Shown one piece after another: positions 16,465 through 25,621 of a stretch of 61,304 bases of DNA. The notes below the pieces were generated by a model, which searched no databases, was not told the DNA's origin, and saw only the letters and a program-made list of their open reading frames with translations. Origin of the DNA: JADGHX01 sp035760965 (lineage in GTDB: Bacteria > Pseudomonadota > Gammaproteobacteria > Steroidobacterales > Steroidobacteraceae); assembly GCA_035760965.1 (NCBI GenBank), contig DASTRY010000029.1, forward strand, positions 1 to 61,304, written 5' to 3'. Both the position numbers and the translations under genes were made by a program. Position 1 is the first letter of the stretch. Each line of letters begins with the position of its first letter.

Positions 16465-19400
16465 ATGCGTGCACCGGTGTCGTCGGAAAGCGCAGAGATC
16501 CTGTCGAACATCCCCGCGGCGCGCGTCAAGCAGATCGAACGCATCGTCGCCGCGGCACGCGGGCGCACCGCCGGCATATCGCCGCAGCTGCGGCGCCGCT
16601 TCCTGCGGGCTTACTTCCGCGGTGTCGGCGAAGAAGACCTGAAGCAACGCGAGCCCGCGTCGTTCGCCGCCGTAGCGCTACGCCATCTGGAAGAAGGCCG
16701 CGTGCGCCAGGCGCGCCACGCGCACGTCGAAGTCTTCAATCCGGACGAGAAGCGCGACGGCTTCACGTCGCCGCACACGGTCGTCCTCATCGTCACCGAC
16801 GACATGCCGTTCCTCGTCGACTCGGTCGGCATCGTCTTCGGCCAGGCCGAAGTGGCGATGCATACGATCATTCATCCGGTGCTCTCCGTCTGGCGCGACC
16901 GCCGCGGGCGTCTGCTCGAAGTCGCGACGAACGACGAGGCGGCCGCCGAGTCCTGGCAGTTCTACGAGATCGACCGCCAGACCGATCCCGCGCGGCTCGA
17001 GGCGATCAAGCAGAAGCTCGAAGCGACGCTCGCGGATGTGCGCGTCGCCGTGGAAGACTGGATGCCCATCCGCGAGCGCGTGCGCGCGCTCAGCGCGGAT
17101 CTCAAGAACGATCCGCCGCCGCTTCCGGCCGAAGAAGTGCGCGAGGCGCGCGAGCTGCTCGACTGGATGGAATCGCGCCACTTCGTGTTCCTCGGCTACC
17201 GGTACTACAAGCTGCAACGCGGCGCCTCGCACGACAAGCTCGTGCCGGACAGCCGCACGGGCCTCGGCATCCTGCGCGACTCGCGGCATCTGTCGCACGG
17301 CATCGTGCGCACATCGCCCACCGACGGCCAGCCGGGGCATCGCAGCGGCGCGACGATCATTCGCGGTGACATACGCGCTCATGCGCGTGAGCGCGAGCTG
17401 CTGATCCTGACGAAAGCGAATTCCAAGTCGACGGTGCACCGGGGCAACTACCTCGACTACGTCGGCGTGAAGAGCTTCGGTCCGCAAGGCGAAGTCACCG
17501 GCGAACACCGCTTCCTCGGCCTCTGGACTTCGACCGCCTACTTCAGCAGCCCGCGCGACATTCCGGTGCTGCGGCAGAAAGTACAACGTGTGGTCGACAG
17601 CTTCGCGCTCGATCCGGCGAGCCATGACGCCAAGGCGGTGCTCAATGTGCTCGAAACGTATCCGCGCGATGAGCTGTTCCAGGCGAGCGTCGCCGATCTG
17701 ATTCGCATCGTGCGCGGTGTCGTGAACCTCTACGAGCGGCGCACGGTGCGACTGCTCGCGCGGCGCGATCCGTACCATCGCTTCTACTCCTGCCTCATCT
17801 ACGTGCCTCGCGACCGGTACAACACCGAAGTGCGCCAACGCATCGAGCAGATCGTGCTCGAGGGCTTCGACGGCAAGAGCATCGAGTCGCAGGTGCAGAT
17901 CTCGGAATCGAATCACGCGCGCGTCCACGTCGTCGTGCGCACCGACCCGAACGAGCGGCGCAAGGTCGATTTCGACGCCATCGAGAAGCGCATCGCCGCC
18001 GCTGCCACGTCGTGGAACGACGGGCTGCGCGCCGTGCTGGTCGAGCGGCAGGACGAAGCCACCGCGCTGGCGCTCGCGGCGCGCTATCGGCGCGCGTTTC
18101 CGTTGGCGTACGAGGAGGACGTCGAGCCCGCCGATGCGCTCGAGGACCTCGCGGACCTCGAGGCGCTGCGCACGCAGCCCGATCAAATCCGCTTGAATCT
18201 GCACCGCCCGGCGAAGCAAAAGCCGGAGCGCGTGCACCTGAAGATCCTGAAGCTCGGCGAGCCGGTCTCCATCTCGGACCTGCTGCCGATGCTCGAGAAT
18301 TTCGGGCTGCGCGTCATCGCCGAGCGGCCTTACGAGCTCGCATGGCCCGAGGGCGGCGCCGCCTGGATCCAGGACTTCGAGCTCGAGCATCGCGAGAAGC
18401 TGAAAGTCGACATCGCACGCGTCGAAGGCATGTTCCGCGAAGCGCTGCTCGCCATCTGGCGCGGCGAGGTCGAGAACGACGGCTTCAATCGCCTGTTGCT
18501 CGCGGCGGGCCTGAGCGCGCGCGAGATCGTGATTCTGCGCGCCTACTGCCGCTACCTGCTGCAAACCGGCGTGCCGTTCAGTCAGGCCTACATGGAGCGG
18601 ACGCTGGCCGGCAACGCGGGCATCGCGCGCAATCTGGTGCGCATGTTCGAGCTCATGTTCGATCCGGGCACGGGCGGCGGCCGCAAGACCGCCGGGCGCG
18701 TCGAGAAGCTGGCCGACTCCATCCGGAAGGCCCTCGATTCGGTCACGAGCCTCGACGAGGACCGCATCCTCCGCGCGTATCTCACGCTCGTGCAGGCGAC
18801 GCTCCGCACGAACTTCTATCAGCAGGATGCGGCGGGTAAGTCGAAGAGCTACGTGTCGTTCAAGCTCGACCCGCAGCGCATTCCCGATCTACCGCTGCCG
18901 CGGCCGAAATTCGAGATCTTCGTCTACAGTCCGCGCGTCGAGGGCGTGCACCTGCGCATGGGCTACGTCGCGCGCGGCGGGATCCGCTGGTCCGACCGGC
19001 GCGAGGATTTCCGCACGGAAATCCTCGGGCTGATGAAGGCGCAGAACGTGAAGAACACCGTCATCGTGCCGGTCGGCGCGAAGGGCGGGTTCGTGCCGAA
19101 GCGCATCCCACCGGGCGCCTCCCGTGAGGTCGTGCAGGCCGAAGGCGTGGACTGTTACCGCACTTTCATCCGCGGCTTGCTCGATGTGACCGACAACATC
19201 GTGAACGGCAGGATCGCGCCGCCGCCGCGCGTCGTGCGCAAGGACGGCGACGACGCGTATCTCGTGGTCGCGGCCGACAAGGGCACGGCGACGTTCTCCG
19301 ACATCGCGAACGCGATCTCGCTGGAGTACGGCTTCTGGCTCGGCGATGCGTTCGCCTCCGGCGGCTCGGCGGGCTACGACCACAAGAAGATGGGGATCAC

Positions 19401-20676
19401 CGCGCGCGGCGCGTGGGAATCGGTGAAGCGGCATTTCCGCGAGATCGGCCTCGATACGCAGACGCAGGATTTCACGGCGATCGGCATCGGCGACATGTCG
19501 GGCGATGTGTTCGGCAACGGCATGCTGCTGTCGCGCCACCTGCGCCTGCTCGCCGCGTTCGATCATCGACACATCTTCCTCGACCCCGCGCCCGATGCGG
19601 CGGTGAGCTACGGCGAGCGCGAACGGCTCTTCAATCTGCCGCGCTCCTCGTGGGACGATTACGACCGCAAGAAGCTCTCGCGCGGCGGCGGCGTGTACGC
19701 GCGCACGTTGAAGTCGATCACCCTCTCCCCGCAAGCGCAGGCGATGCTCGGCCTCGAAAGCCCGACCGCGACGCCGAACGAGGTGCTGCGCGCGATCCTG
19801 CTGATGCCGGCAGACCTCCTGTGGAACGGCGGCATCGGTACATACGTGAAGGCCACCGACGAATCAAATAACGAAGTCGGCGATCGCGCGAACGACGCCA
19901 TTCGCGTGAACGGCGCGCAGCTGCGCGTGAAGGTGGTCGGCGAAGGCGGCAACCTCGGCTTCTCGCAGCGCGGGCGTGTCGAGTACGCGATGGCCGGCGG
20001 CCGCATCAACACCGACTTCATCGACAACTCCGCCGGCGTGAACACCTCCGACGTCGAGGTGAACATCAAGATTCTGCTGAACCCGCTCATGGATAGCGGC
20101 AAGCTCACGCGCGGCGAGCGCAACAAGCTGCTCGCGCGCATGACGAACGAAGTTGCGACGCTCGTTCTGCGCAACAACTATCTGCAGAGTCAGGCGCTGT
20201 CGATCCTCGAGACGCAAGCGGCGGCGCGCGTTGCGGAGTATCAGCATCTCATTCGCTCGCTCGAGCGCACGGGCGAGCTCAATCGCGCGATCGAGTTCCT
20301 GCCGACTGACGAAGAGTTGGCGGAGCGGCGCAAGCGCGGCGTCGGGCTCTCACGACCGGAGCTGGCCGTGGTGCTCGCGTACAGCAAGATTTGGCTGAGC
20401 AATCACCTGCTCGCTTCGGACGTGCCGGAAGACCCGTATCTTTCCCTCGAGCTGGACCGCTATTTCCCCGCGCCGGTGCGGGTGCGCTTCCCGCGCGCGA
20501 TTGCGCGGCATCGCTTGCGCCGCGAGATCATCGCGACGGCGACGACCAACAGTCTCGTGAATCGCATGGGTCCGACGTTCGTGCCGCGCACGCAGGAGGA
20601 AACGGGCGCGGAACCCGCGGAGATCGCCCGCGCCTACACCGCCGCGCGCGAGATCTTCGACATGCGCAAACTGTAA
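16465..20676 (+). CDS. NAD-specific glutamate dehydrogenase, large type: N-terminal 1403 residues, ended by an in-frame TAA
   Basis: Oxidatively deaminates glutamate to 2-oxoglutarate. This is the tetrameric 180-kDa class, usually about 1,600 residues. The regulatory ACT/PAS-like region fills the first ~700 residues (DDMPFLVDSVGIVFGQAEVAMH, FVFLGYRYYKL). The catalytic core follows, with GGIRWSDRREDFRTEILGL, KNTVIVPVGAKGGFV and GIGDMSGDVFGNGMLLS. The frame ends at TAA 20674-20676 right after REIFDMRKL, a place where relatives continue (usually with Trp). The same frame continues with family-like sequence to 21363, so the gene is interrupted. It begins three bases after the E2 stop, suggesting co-transcription. 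Confidence 0.9.
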   Translation: MRAPVSSESAEILSNIPAARVKQIERIVAAARGRTAGISPQLRRRFLRAYFRGVGEEDLKQREPASFAAVALRHLEEGRVRQARHAHVEVFNPDEKRDGFTSPHTVVLIVTDDMPFLVDSVGIVFGQAEVAMHTIIHPVLSVWRDRRGRLLEVATNDEAAAESWQFYEIDRQTDPARLEAIKQKLEATLADVRVAVEDWMPIRERVRALSADLKNDPPPLPAEEVREARELLDWMESRHFVFLGYRYYKLQRGASHDKLVPDSRTGLGILRDSRHLSHGIVRTSPTDGQPGHRSGATIIRGDIRAHARERELLILTKANSKSTVHRGNYLDYVGVKSFGPQGEVTGEHRFLGLWTSTAYFSSPRDIPVLRQKVQRVVDSFALDPASHDAKAVLNVLETYPRDELFQASVADLIRIVRGVVNLYERRTVRLLARRDPYHRFYSCLIYVPRDRYNTEVRQRIEQIVLEGFDGKSIESQVQISESNHARVHVVVRTDPNERRKVDFDAIEKRIAAAATSWNDGLRAVLVERQDEATALALAARYRRAFPLAYEEDVEPADALEDLADLEALRTQPDQIRLNLHRPAKQKPERVHLKILKLGEPVSISDLLPMLENFGLRVIAERPYELAWPEGGAAWIQDFELEHREKLKVDIARVEGMFREALLAIWRGEVENDGFNRLLLAAGLSAREIVILRAYCRYLLQTGVPFSQAYMERTLAGNAGIARNLVRMFELMFDPGTGGGRKTAGRVEKLADSIRKALDSVTSLDEDRILRAYLTLVQATLRTNFYQQDAAGKSKSYVSFKLDPQRIPDLPLPRPKFEIFVYSPRVEGVHLRMGYVARGGIRWSDRREDFRTEILGLMKAQNVKNTVIVPVGAKGGFVPKRIPPGASREVVQAEGVDCYRTFIRGLLDVTDNIVNGRIAPPPRVVRKDGDDAYLVVAADKGTATFSDIANAISLEYGFWLGDAFASGGSAGYDHKKMGITARGAWESVKRHFREIGLDTQTQDFTAIGIGDMSGDVFGNGMLLSRHLRLLAAFDHRHIFLDPAPDAAVSYGERERLFNLPRSSWDDYDRKKLSRGGGVYARTLKSITLSPQAQAMLGLESPTATPNEVLRAILLMPADLLWNGGIGTYVKATDESNNEVGDRANDAIRVNGAQLRVKVVGEGGNLGFSQRGRVEYAMAGGRINTDFIDNSAGVNTSDVEVNIKILLNPLMDSGKLTRGERNKLLARMTNEVATLVLRNNYLQSQALSILETQAAARVAEYQHLIRSLERTGELNRAIEFLPTDEELAERRKRGVGLSRPELAVVLAYSKIWLSNHLLASDVPEDPYLSLELDRYFPAPVRVRFPRAIARHRLRREIIATATTNSLVNRMGPTFVPRTQEETGAEPAEIARAYTAAREIFDMRKL

Positions 20677-20727
20677 ACACGCATCGAAACGCTCGACAAC
20701 AAAATCACGGCACAACTCCAGTACAGC

Positions 20728-21363
20728 ATGATGTACCAGACGAGCCGCCTCCTGCGGCACGTCACGTACTGGCTGCTGCTGCATCGGCGACGCGAGCTGC
20801 ACGTCGATACCGCGGTGAAAGAATTCCGTCGCGGCGTGCGCGAGCTCGAGGCCGAGATCGCTCAGGTGCTCGTCGGCATGGATCGCGAGAAGTTCGAAAA
20901 AGTGCGCAAGGCGCACATCGATGCGGGTGCGCCCGCCGACCTGGCCGCGCGCGTCGCGAGCCTCGACGCGGACAACGCCGCGCTCGATATCGTGGAGTTG
21001 GCGACGAAGTTTCGAACGCGCGTCATCGAAGCGGCGCGGATTTACTTCGAAGTCGGCGCACGGATCGGGCTCGACTGGTTGCGCAACCAGGTGGAGCAGC
21101 TCTCGGTGGATGGGCCGTGGCAGGCCGTTGCACGCACGGGCCTGCGCGACAGCGCCTTGCGCATTCATCGGCGGCTCGCCGAGCGTGTGCTCGCGCGCGA
21201 GGAGCGTGGCACCGCGCAAGCTCGCGTGGCCTCCTGGATCGCCGCCGCCGGTGAAGAGCTCACGCACTGGCAGCGGACACTCGCCGACATGCGCACAGCC
21301 GGAGCCGCGGACTTCGCAACACTGACCGTGGGTGTCGAGACGGTTCGCAAGCTCGCCGATTGA
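20728..21363 (+). pseudogene. C-terminal fragment of the NAD-glutamate dehydrogenase, same frame after the stop
   Basis: After TAA 20674-20676 the same frame stays open for 228 codons (20677-21363). It reads like the family's C-terminal helical domain (TRIETLDNKITAQLQYSMM, then TSRLLRHVTYWLL). The first in-frame ATG is 20728, which has no Shine-Dalgarno sequence. Adding both parts gives about 1,632 residues, the normal full length. It could be a pseudogene remnant, a separately translated half, a readthrough product, or a sequencing or assembly error. Confidence 0.8.
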
Positions 21364-21487
21364 GCGTGTTCGCCTGTCGAGCGTAACCGACAGGCGACAT
21401 AAATCCTCCCGACCACAATCGACACAGGTGGGTGGCGGCCGGCCTGTGCTATAAAACGCGCGCTCACGAATTCATGGAGGCGTCCGC

Positions 21488-22237
21488 GTGCCCGGAAAAC
21501 TCATTCTCGTCCGCCACGGCCAGAGCGTTTGGAACGTCGACAATCTCTTCACCGGGTGGCACGACGTCGATCTGTCTGAACAGGGCAAACGCGAGGCCGC
21601 CGACGCCGCCAAGCAGATCATGGCGGAGAAGCTCAGCATCGACCTGTGCTTCACGTCGGTGCTGAAGCGCGCGATCCGCACGCTCTGGATCATCATGGAC
21701 GAGATGGATCGGATGTGGCTGCCCGTCGAGCGCTCGTGGCGCTTGAACGAGCGCCACTACGGGGCGCTGCAAGGGCTGAACAAGGCGCAGACCGTGGAAA
21801 AGCACGGCGAAGCGCAGGTGAAGATCTGGCGCAGGAGCTACGACATTCCGCCGCCGCCCCTGAGCATCGACGATCCGCGGCATCCGCGTTTCGACATCCG
21901 CTATGCCGGCATCGATCTGAAGCTGCTCCCCGCGACGGAGTCGCTGAAAGATACGCTCGCGCGTGTGCAGCCGTACTGGCAGAGCCGCATCGCTCCCGAG
22001 CTGCGATCCGGACGCAACTGCATGGTCGTCGCGCACGGCAACAGCTTGCGCGCGATGGTGAAGATGCTGGACAACGTGTCGGACGCGGAGATCACGGAGC
22101 TCAACATTCCGACGGGCGTGCCGCTCCTGTACGAGCTCGATCAGGAGCTGAAGCCCCTGGGACATCGCTACCTGGGCGACCCCGAAGCCATTGCCGCTGC
22201 CGCGGAAGCGGTTCGGCGGCAGACGGAGAAGCGCTGA
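21488..22237 (+). CDS. gpmA: 2,3-bisphosphoglycerate-dependent phosphoglycerate mutase
   Basis: A 249-residue cytoplasmic glycolytic enzyme that interconverts 3- and 2-phosphoglycerate through a phosphohistidine. The phosphate-accepting histidine is His10 in LVRHGQSVWN. Other family stretches are LNERHYGALQGLNK, and VVAHGNSLRAMVK with the second catalytic histidine. The length is normal for dPGM. The start is GTG 21488 with GGAGG at 21476-21480; a TATAAA at 21450-21455 is a plausible -10. It stands alone between the glutamate dehydrogenase gene and the convergent RraB-like gene. Confidence 0.96.
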   Translation: MPGKLILVRHGQSVWNVDNLFTGWHDVDLSEQGKREAADAAKQIMAEKLSIDLCFTSVLKRAIRTLWIIMDEMDRMWLPVERSWRLNERHYGALQGLNKAQTVEKHGEAQVKIWRRSYDIPPPPLSIDDPRHPRFDIRYAGIDLKLLPATESLKDTLARVQPYWQSRIAPELRSGRNCMVVAHGNSLRAMVKMLDNVSDAEITELNIPTGVPLLYELDQELKPLGHRYLGDPEAIAAAAEAVRRQTEKR

Positions 22238-22294
22238 AACGCAACGGCTCGCGTGCGTCACGCGGAGCGCCGCGAAGCGCACACCAGCCTGCGC

Positions 22295-22702
22295 TCACCC
22301 GGCCTTGGTGCTCCACCCGTCATAGCGCCCGCGATTGGCCCCGGCGAGCTCGCGAAACTGCCGCGTGAGCTCGCGCATCTCGGCCGCGTGCACGCGCATC
22401 GTCTTCGAACCGTGCACGCTGAACGGAAACTCGCCGCCATCGGGCACCGCCTTGACGTCGACGCGAAAGCCATGCGATTCGAGCACTTTGTTGACCGCGG
22501 CGCAGGCCGCATCGTCCGGCAGCGCGAAGAAGAAATCGACCTCGTGATCCTTGAACGGGTCCATGCCCCGCGCCCGCAGCTGGGCGATGAGCTTCGTGTC
22601 GAAATCCTGCCCGTGCGCCTCGCGCCCTTTGCGCACGCTCTGAATGAGCTTGAAGATCACCGCCGCGCCGGCGAGCGCGACGAACAGCAGAAACCAGCTC
22701 AA
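22295..22702 (-). CDS. Membrane-anchored RraB-like (RNase E inhibitor B domain) protein
   Basis: A 135-residue protein. One N-terminal membrane segment (WFLLFVALAGAAVIFKLI) is followed by a soluble domain of about 95 residues like the RraB/RNase E inhibitor fold (HEVDFFFALPDDAACAAVNKVL, then a Gly/Phe-rich strand and a closing helix). In Escherichia coli RraB binds RNase E, but the membrane anchor here makes a different role possible. The start is TTG 22702, overlapping the TGA of the upstream enoyl-CoA hydratase (TTGA), so translation is probably coupled. It is the last gene of a ferredoxin-hydratase-RraB-like unit. Confidence 0.72.
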   Translation of the reverse strand: MSWFLLFVALAGAAVIFKLIQSVRKGREAHGQDFDTKLIAQLRARGMDPFKDHEVDFFFALPDDAACAAVNKVLESHGFRVDVKAVPDGGEFPFSVHGSKTMRVHAAEMRELTRQFRELAGANRGRYDGWSTKAG

Positions 22703-23478
22703 TGGAACTCCGGCTTGCGCTTTTCGAGAAACGCCGCGATGCCTTCCTGACCTTCTTCCGTCCCGGCGCGCATCGCGATGGCCTGGCTCTCCAGCACCAT
22801 CTGCGACTCGAGCGGACCGAGTGAAGTGGCCATCAAGCGTTTGGTCTGCCCGAGAGCCCCTTTCGGACCGGCCGCGAGCTGCTCGCCCATCTGCAGCGCT
22901 GCGTCGAGCAGCTGAGCGTCCGGCACCGCGCGATTCACGAGGCCCCAGCTCACCGCCTCGTTCGCATCGATCGTGCGATTCAGCAGGAACAGCTCCATCG
23001 CGCGTTTGGCGCCTACCGCACGCGGCAGCAGGAACGAGGTGCTCGCATCGGGCGTGAGCCCGACGGACGTGTACGCGAGATTGAACTTCGCGCCGGCGGC
23101 GCAGATCGCAAGATCCGCCATGGCGACGAGCCCGACGCCCGCGCCCGCGGCCGTGCCGTTCACCGCCGCGATCACCGGCGCGTCCATCCGCACGAAGTGC
23201 GAGATCGCCTCGTGCAGGTAGGTCGTGAGCTCGCGGATGTAGGCATCCGCGCCCTTGCCCTTGCCCCTCATCGCGCGCAGATCGCCGCCGAAGCAGAAGT
23301 TCTTGCCCGCGCCGGTCAATACGACCGCACGCACGGCCGGATTGCGGCCGCAGGTCATCGCAGCGGCGAGCAAATCCATCGCCATCTGCAGGTTCAACGT
23401 GTTCGAGGCATCCGGACGATTCAGCGTAACGACGGTAACGGCGCCGCGAGATTCGACCTGGACCGTCGGTGCTGACAT
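22699..23478 (-). CDS. Enoyl-CoA hydratase/isomerase family protein
   Basis: A 259-residue crotonase-fold protein. The oxyanion-hole segments are GAGKNFCFGGDLRAM and NGTAAGAGVGLVAMADLA. The glutamates of classical hydratases near AGAGVGL are not obvious; the second site reads PDASTSFLLPRAVG, with Asp where many isomerases have Asp or Glu. It may therefore be an isomerase or another crotonase activity rather than the main beta-oxidation hydratase. AAGGAAA lies seven bases before ATG 23478. It follows the ferredoxin gene by 11 bases. Confidence 0.87.
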   Translation of the reverse strand: MSAPTVQVESRGAVTVVTLNRPDASNTLNLQMAMDLLAAAMTCGRNPAVRAVVLTGAGKNFCFGGDLRAMRGKGKGADAYIRELTTYLHEAISHFVRMDAPVIAAVNGTAAGAGVGLVAMADLAICAAGAKFNLAYTSVGLTPDASTSFLLPRAVGAKRAMELFLLNRTIDANEAVSWGLVNRAVPDAQLLDAALQMGEQLAAGPKGALGQTKRLMATSLGPLESQMVLESQAIAMRAGTEEGQEGIAAFLEKRKPEFH

Positions 23479-23489
23479 GTCGGCTTTCC

Positions 23490-23804
23490 TTATTCGTCGG
23501 GGGCGATGGTGACGCGCAGCCCCTCGAGCGCCGGCGTGAACTCGATCTGGCAAGACAGGCGCGATCGTTCGGTGTAGTGCGAGAGCTCGTTCAGCAGCTC
23601 GCGCTCGTCCGATTGCGGCGGCGGAAGCTTGTCCACCCAGTCGGGATCGATGTACACGTGGCACGTGGCGCACGAGCACATGCCGCCGCAGATGGCCGCG
23701 ACGCCGTAGTCGAGCTCGCGAAGGGTTTCCATGACTTTGAGCCCAGTCCTGGCCTCCACTTCGTGCTCCACGCCGTCCCGATCGACCACCTTCAACAACG
23801 CCAT
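23490..23804 (-). CDS. [2Fe-2S] ferredoxin, ISC/adrenodoxin type
   Basis: A 104-residue plant/adrenodoxin-fold ferredoxin. Cluster cysteines are CGGMCSCATC in the loop and a fourth Cys in SRLSCQIEF, a spacing typical of the bacterial Fdx/adrenodoxin class. It carries single electrons in the cytoplasm for Fe-S assembly, or for a cytochrome P450 or oxygenase. No oxygenase gene is adjacent. It is first in a three-gene unit with the hydratase and the RraB-like protein. About 113 bases separate it from the next upstream gene, enough for its own promoter. Confidence 0.92.
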   Translation of the reverse strand: MALLKVVDRDGVEHEVEARTGLKVMETLRELDYGVAAICGGMCSCATCHVYIDPDWVDKLPPPQSDERELLNELSHYTERSRLSCQIEFTPALEGLRVTIAPDE

Positions 23805-23917
23805 TCACCTGCTCCAGACGCGCACTTTTGGGGGCCCGCGCCCGAAAGGAGCGCGGAAGCGCGCTAGTCTGCCGATGTCGGCCGCGCCGCGCCAGCCTGG
23901 TCAGGATTTCGCCTGCG

Positions 23918-24805
23918 TTACCCGAGTCGCGCGCGCAACTCCTGCTCGGCGAGAGCGGCGGCCGGCGTCGGGGTCATCCCCGCCAATCGGCGGGATCGAT
24001 ACCAGAAATAACTGAGCAGAATGAAGAGCCAGGTCGCCTGGCGCAGCATCTCCGGCGTGGCCACCGCCGCGAGCCCGGACGCATCGAGCAGCGCGTCGGC
24101 GTACACCGCCGCTTGGGGGTAATAGGCCAGGATACAGGCCAGATCGAACAGAGGATCGGCGACGGCCGCGTACTCCCAGTCGAGCAGGTAGAGCCGTTCC
24201 GCGCCGATGAGGTTCGAATGGTAGAGGTCGTTGTGGACCAGCCCTTTCGCCCGCTCCTGAGTGCCGGACTCGGCGAGCGCGATCTCCGCCTGCCGCATGA
24301 GCCGCGCAAGCCAGCCGCGCTCGTCGGGTGCCGCCGCGGCCAGCCTCTCGTAGTGCGCAGCGAGCACGGCCGGAATGTCGAAGCGCTCCACCGGCGGCGG
24401 TGCGAGCGAGTGCAGCGAGTACAGGGCAGCGGCGAGGCGCGTCAGACGATCCGGCCGCGCAAAGTCTTGCGCGCTCCAGACCGGTCCCGAGATGAACTCC
24501 ATCACCATGAAGCGGTGGTCCGGGTCGACATGCACCAGCGCCGGGGCGAGCCCCGCGGCCGCCGCGGCCGCGTGTAGCTGCGCTTCACGCTCATGATTCG
24601 CGCCGAGCGTGTGTGCCAGCGGATCGTGCAGCCGGACGACGAAGCGGCCCGCACCGGTATCCACCCGGAAGCTCGTGTTGACCGTGCCGCCGTAGAGTCG
24701 GGCCGCGCGCGCGGTGAGCCCGCCGCTCGCGTAGCCCGGTACGTGCTCGAGCACGTACTCCGGGATCAGGTCGCTTGCGCGTGCGCGCGCCAGGTCTTGA
24801 ACCAT
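23918..24805 (-). CDS. Aminoglycoside-phosphotransferase-fold kinase, probable thiamine kinase
   Basis: A 295-residue APH/choline-kinase-fold protein. The nucleotide-binding region is GGTVNTSFRVDTGAGRFVVRL, the catalytic loop GLVHNDLYHSNLI (Asp in HND) and the metal site LLDWEYAAVADPLFDLA. ATG 24805 lies inside the end of the permease gene (40-base overlap), so translation is coupled. As the last gene of a TPP-riboswitch operon that encodes uptake proteins, it most likely phosphorylates imported thiamine, trapping it on the way to thiamine diphosphate. ThiK of Escherichia coli belongs to the same fold. The substrate is inferred from context; choline kinase is the alternative. Confidence 0.85.
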   Translation of the reverse strand: MVQDLARARASDLIPEYVLEHVPGYASGGLTARAARLYGGTVNTSFRVDTGAGRFVVRLHDPLAHTLGANHEREAQLHAAAAAAGLAPALVHVDPDHRFMVMEFISGPVWSAQDFARPDRLTRLAAALYSLHSLAPPPVERFDIPAVLAAHYERLAAAAPDERGWLARLMRQAEIALAESGTQERAKGLVHNDLYHSNLIGAERLYLLDWEYAAVADPLFDLACILAYYPQAAVYADALLDASGLAAVATPEMLRQATWLFILLSYFWYRSRRLAGMTPTPAAALAEQELRARLG

Positions 24806-25368
24806 GACACGAATCCGAGGGCTGCCACGACGAGATAGGCCGCGAACAGGAGCGCGACGAACATCAGCCCCTGTGCCGCGAAAAGAAACATCGAGATCGC
24901 ATCGAACACCATGAAGTACAGCCAGTTCTCGAGCTTCACCCGCGCGGCGAGCCACGTTGCGAACAAGCTGCCCCACGTCGTGAACGAGTCGAGGAAGGGC
25001 CACGCCGCCTGCGTCTGGCCGGCAAGCAGCCGTGACGAGATGAAGCTCACGAGCAGAATGCCGGCGCAGGCCAATGCGTGTGTCCGCAGCGGCAATGTCG
25101 ACACCGCGCGTGTCGCGGCACCTTCGTCCTTCGACCAGTGCCAGAACCCGTAGGCGCCCATCGCCACGTAGTACCCCTGCAGCGCAGCCTGCATCGGCAA
25201 GCGGGCATTCCACGCCAGCACGACCAAGATCGCGGAGCCGAGACCGCCCGCCGCCCACGCCCACCGCAACCGCTTCACGGCAAGGACGGAGTACAGGAAC
25301 CCGAGCACCACCGAGATGCCTTCGGCGGGCGATGTGGCCGCGAGCCCCGCGAGGATCGACTCGATCAC
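24766..25368 (-). CDS. pnuT: PnuC/PnuT-family vitamin permease, probable thiamine transporter
   Basis: A 200-residue inner-membrane protein with about seven hydrophobic segments and the PnuC family layout (VVLGFLYSVLAVKRLRWAWA, YGFWHWSKDEG, LENWLYFMVFDAISMFLFAAQGL). PnuC proteins facilitate entry of nicotinamide riboside; the PnuT branch under TPP riboswitches imports thiamine. The start is GTG 25368, overlapping the stop of the YkoF-like gene (GTGA), and the 3' end overlaps the kinase gene. Facilitated entry followed by phosphorylation is the family's usual mode, matching the downstream kinase. Confidence 0.9.
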   Translation of the reverse strand: MIESILAGLAATSPAEGISVVLGFLYSVLAVKRLRWAWAAGGLGSAILVVLAWNARLPMQAALQGYYVAMGAYGFWHWSKDEGAATRAVSTLPLRTHALACAGILLVSFISSRLLAGQTQAAWPFLDSFTTWGSLFATWLAARVKLENWLYFMVFDAISMFLFAAQGLMFVALLFAAYLVVAALGFVSWFKTWRAHAQAT

Positions 25369-25616
25369 GCAGGCGGGCTCAGCGGCCCGAGCACCTTCAT
25401 GACGAACACCGCCTTCGCGTTGTTGGCGAACGTCGTGCGAATCTCGCGCACCAGCGCGCCGAACACATCGTCGTATTCGCCGAACACTTGCGTGCTCATG
25501 CTGTTGGTCACGACTTTCAAGCGCGCACCGAGATTCAGGCGATCGATGAAGTCCTGAATCGGCGGAATGAAGTCCGCGTTGAGGGGATACAGACTGATTT
25601 CGACACCGATTTCCAT
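25365..25616 (-). CDS. YkoF/MTH1187-like thiamine-binding protein
   Basis: An 83-residue single-domain protein of the thiamine-binding family (PF01910 type). Recognisable parts are the first strand VEISLYPLNADFIPPI, the middle VVTNSMSTQVFGEYDDVFGAL and the last strand KAVFVMKVLG. In Bacillus YkoF, tandem copies of this domain bind thiamine beside the YkoEDC transporter. Here a single copy sits between the receptor and the permease, starting five bases after the receptor stop (ATG 25616) and overlapping the permease start. It has no signal peptide, so it is likely a cytoplasmic thiamine binder or carrier. Confidence 0.85.
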   Translation of the reverse strand: MEIGVEISLYPLNADFIPPIQDFIDRLNLGARLKVVTNSMSTQVFGEYDDVFGALVREIRTTFANNAKAVFVMKVLGPLSPPA

Positions 25617-25621
25617 GGGCT

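Noticed and set aside
16678..18564. 628-codon minus-strand frame opposite glutamate dehydrogenase
   Set aside because: It is a shadow of the conserved plus-strand coding frame.
20641..20740. Frameshift as the cause of the split glutamate dehydrogenase
   Set aside because: The sequence on both sides of the TAA is in the same frame, so a substitution rather than an indel explains the break.
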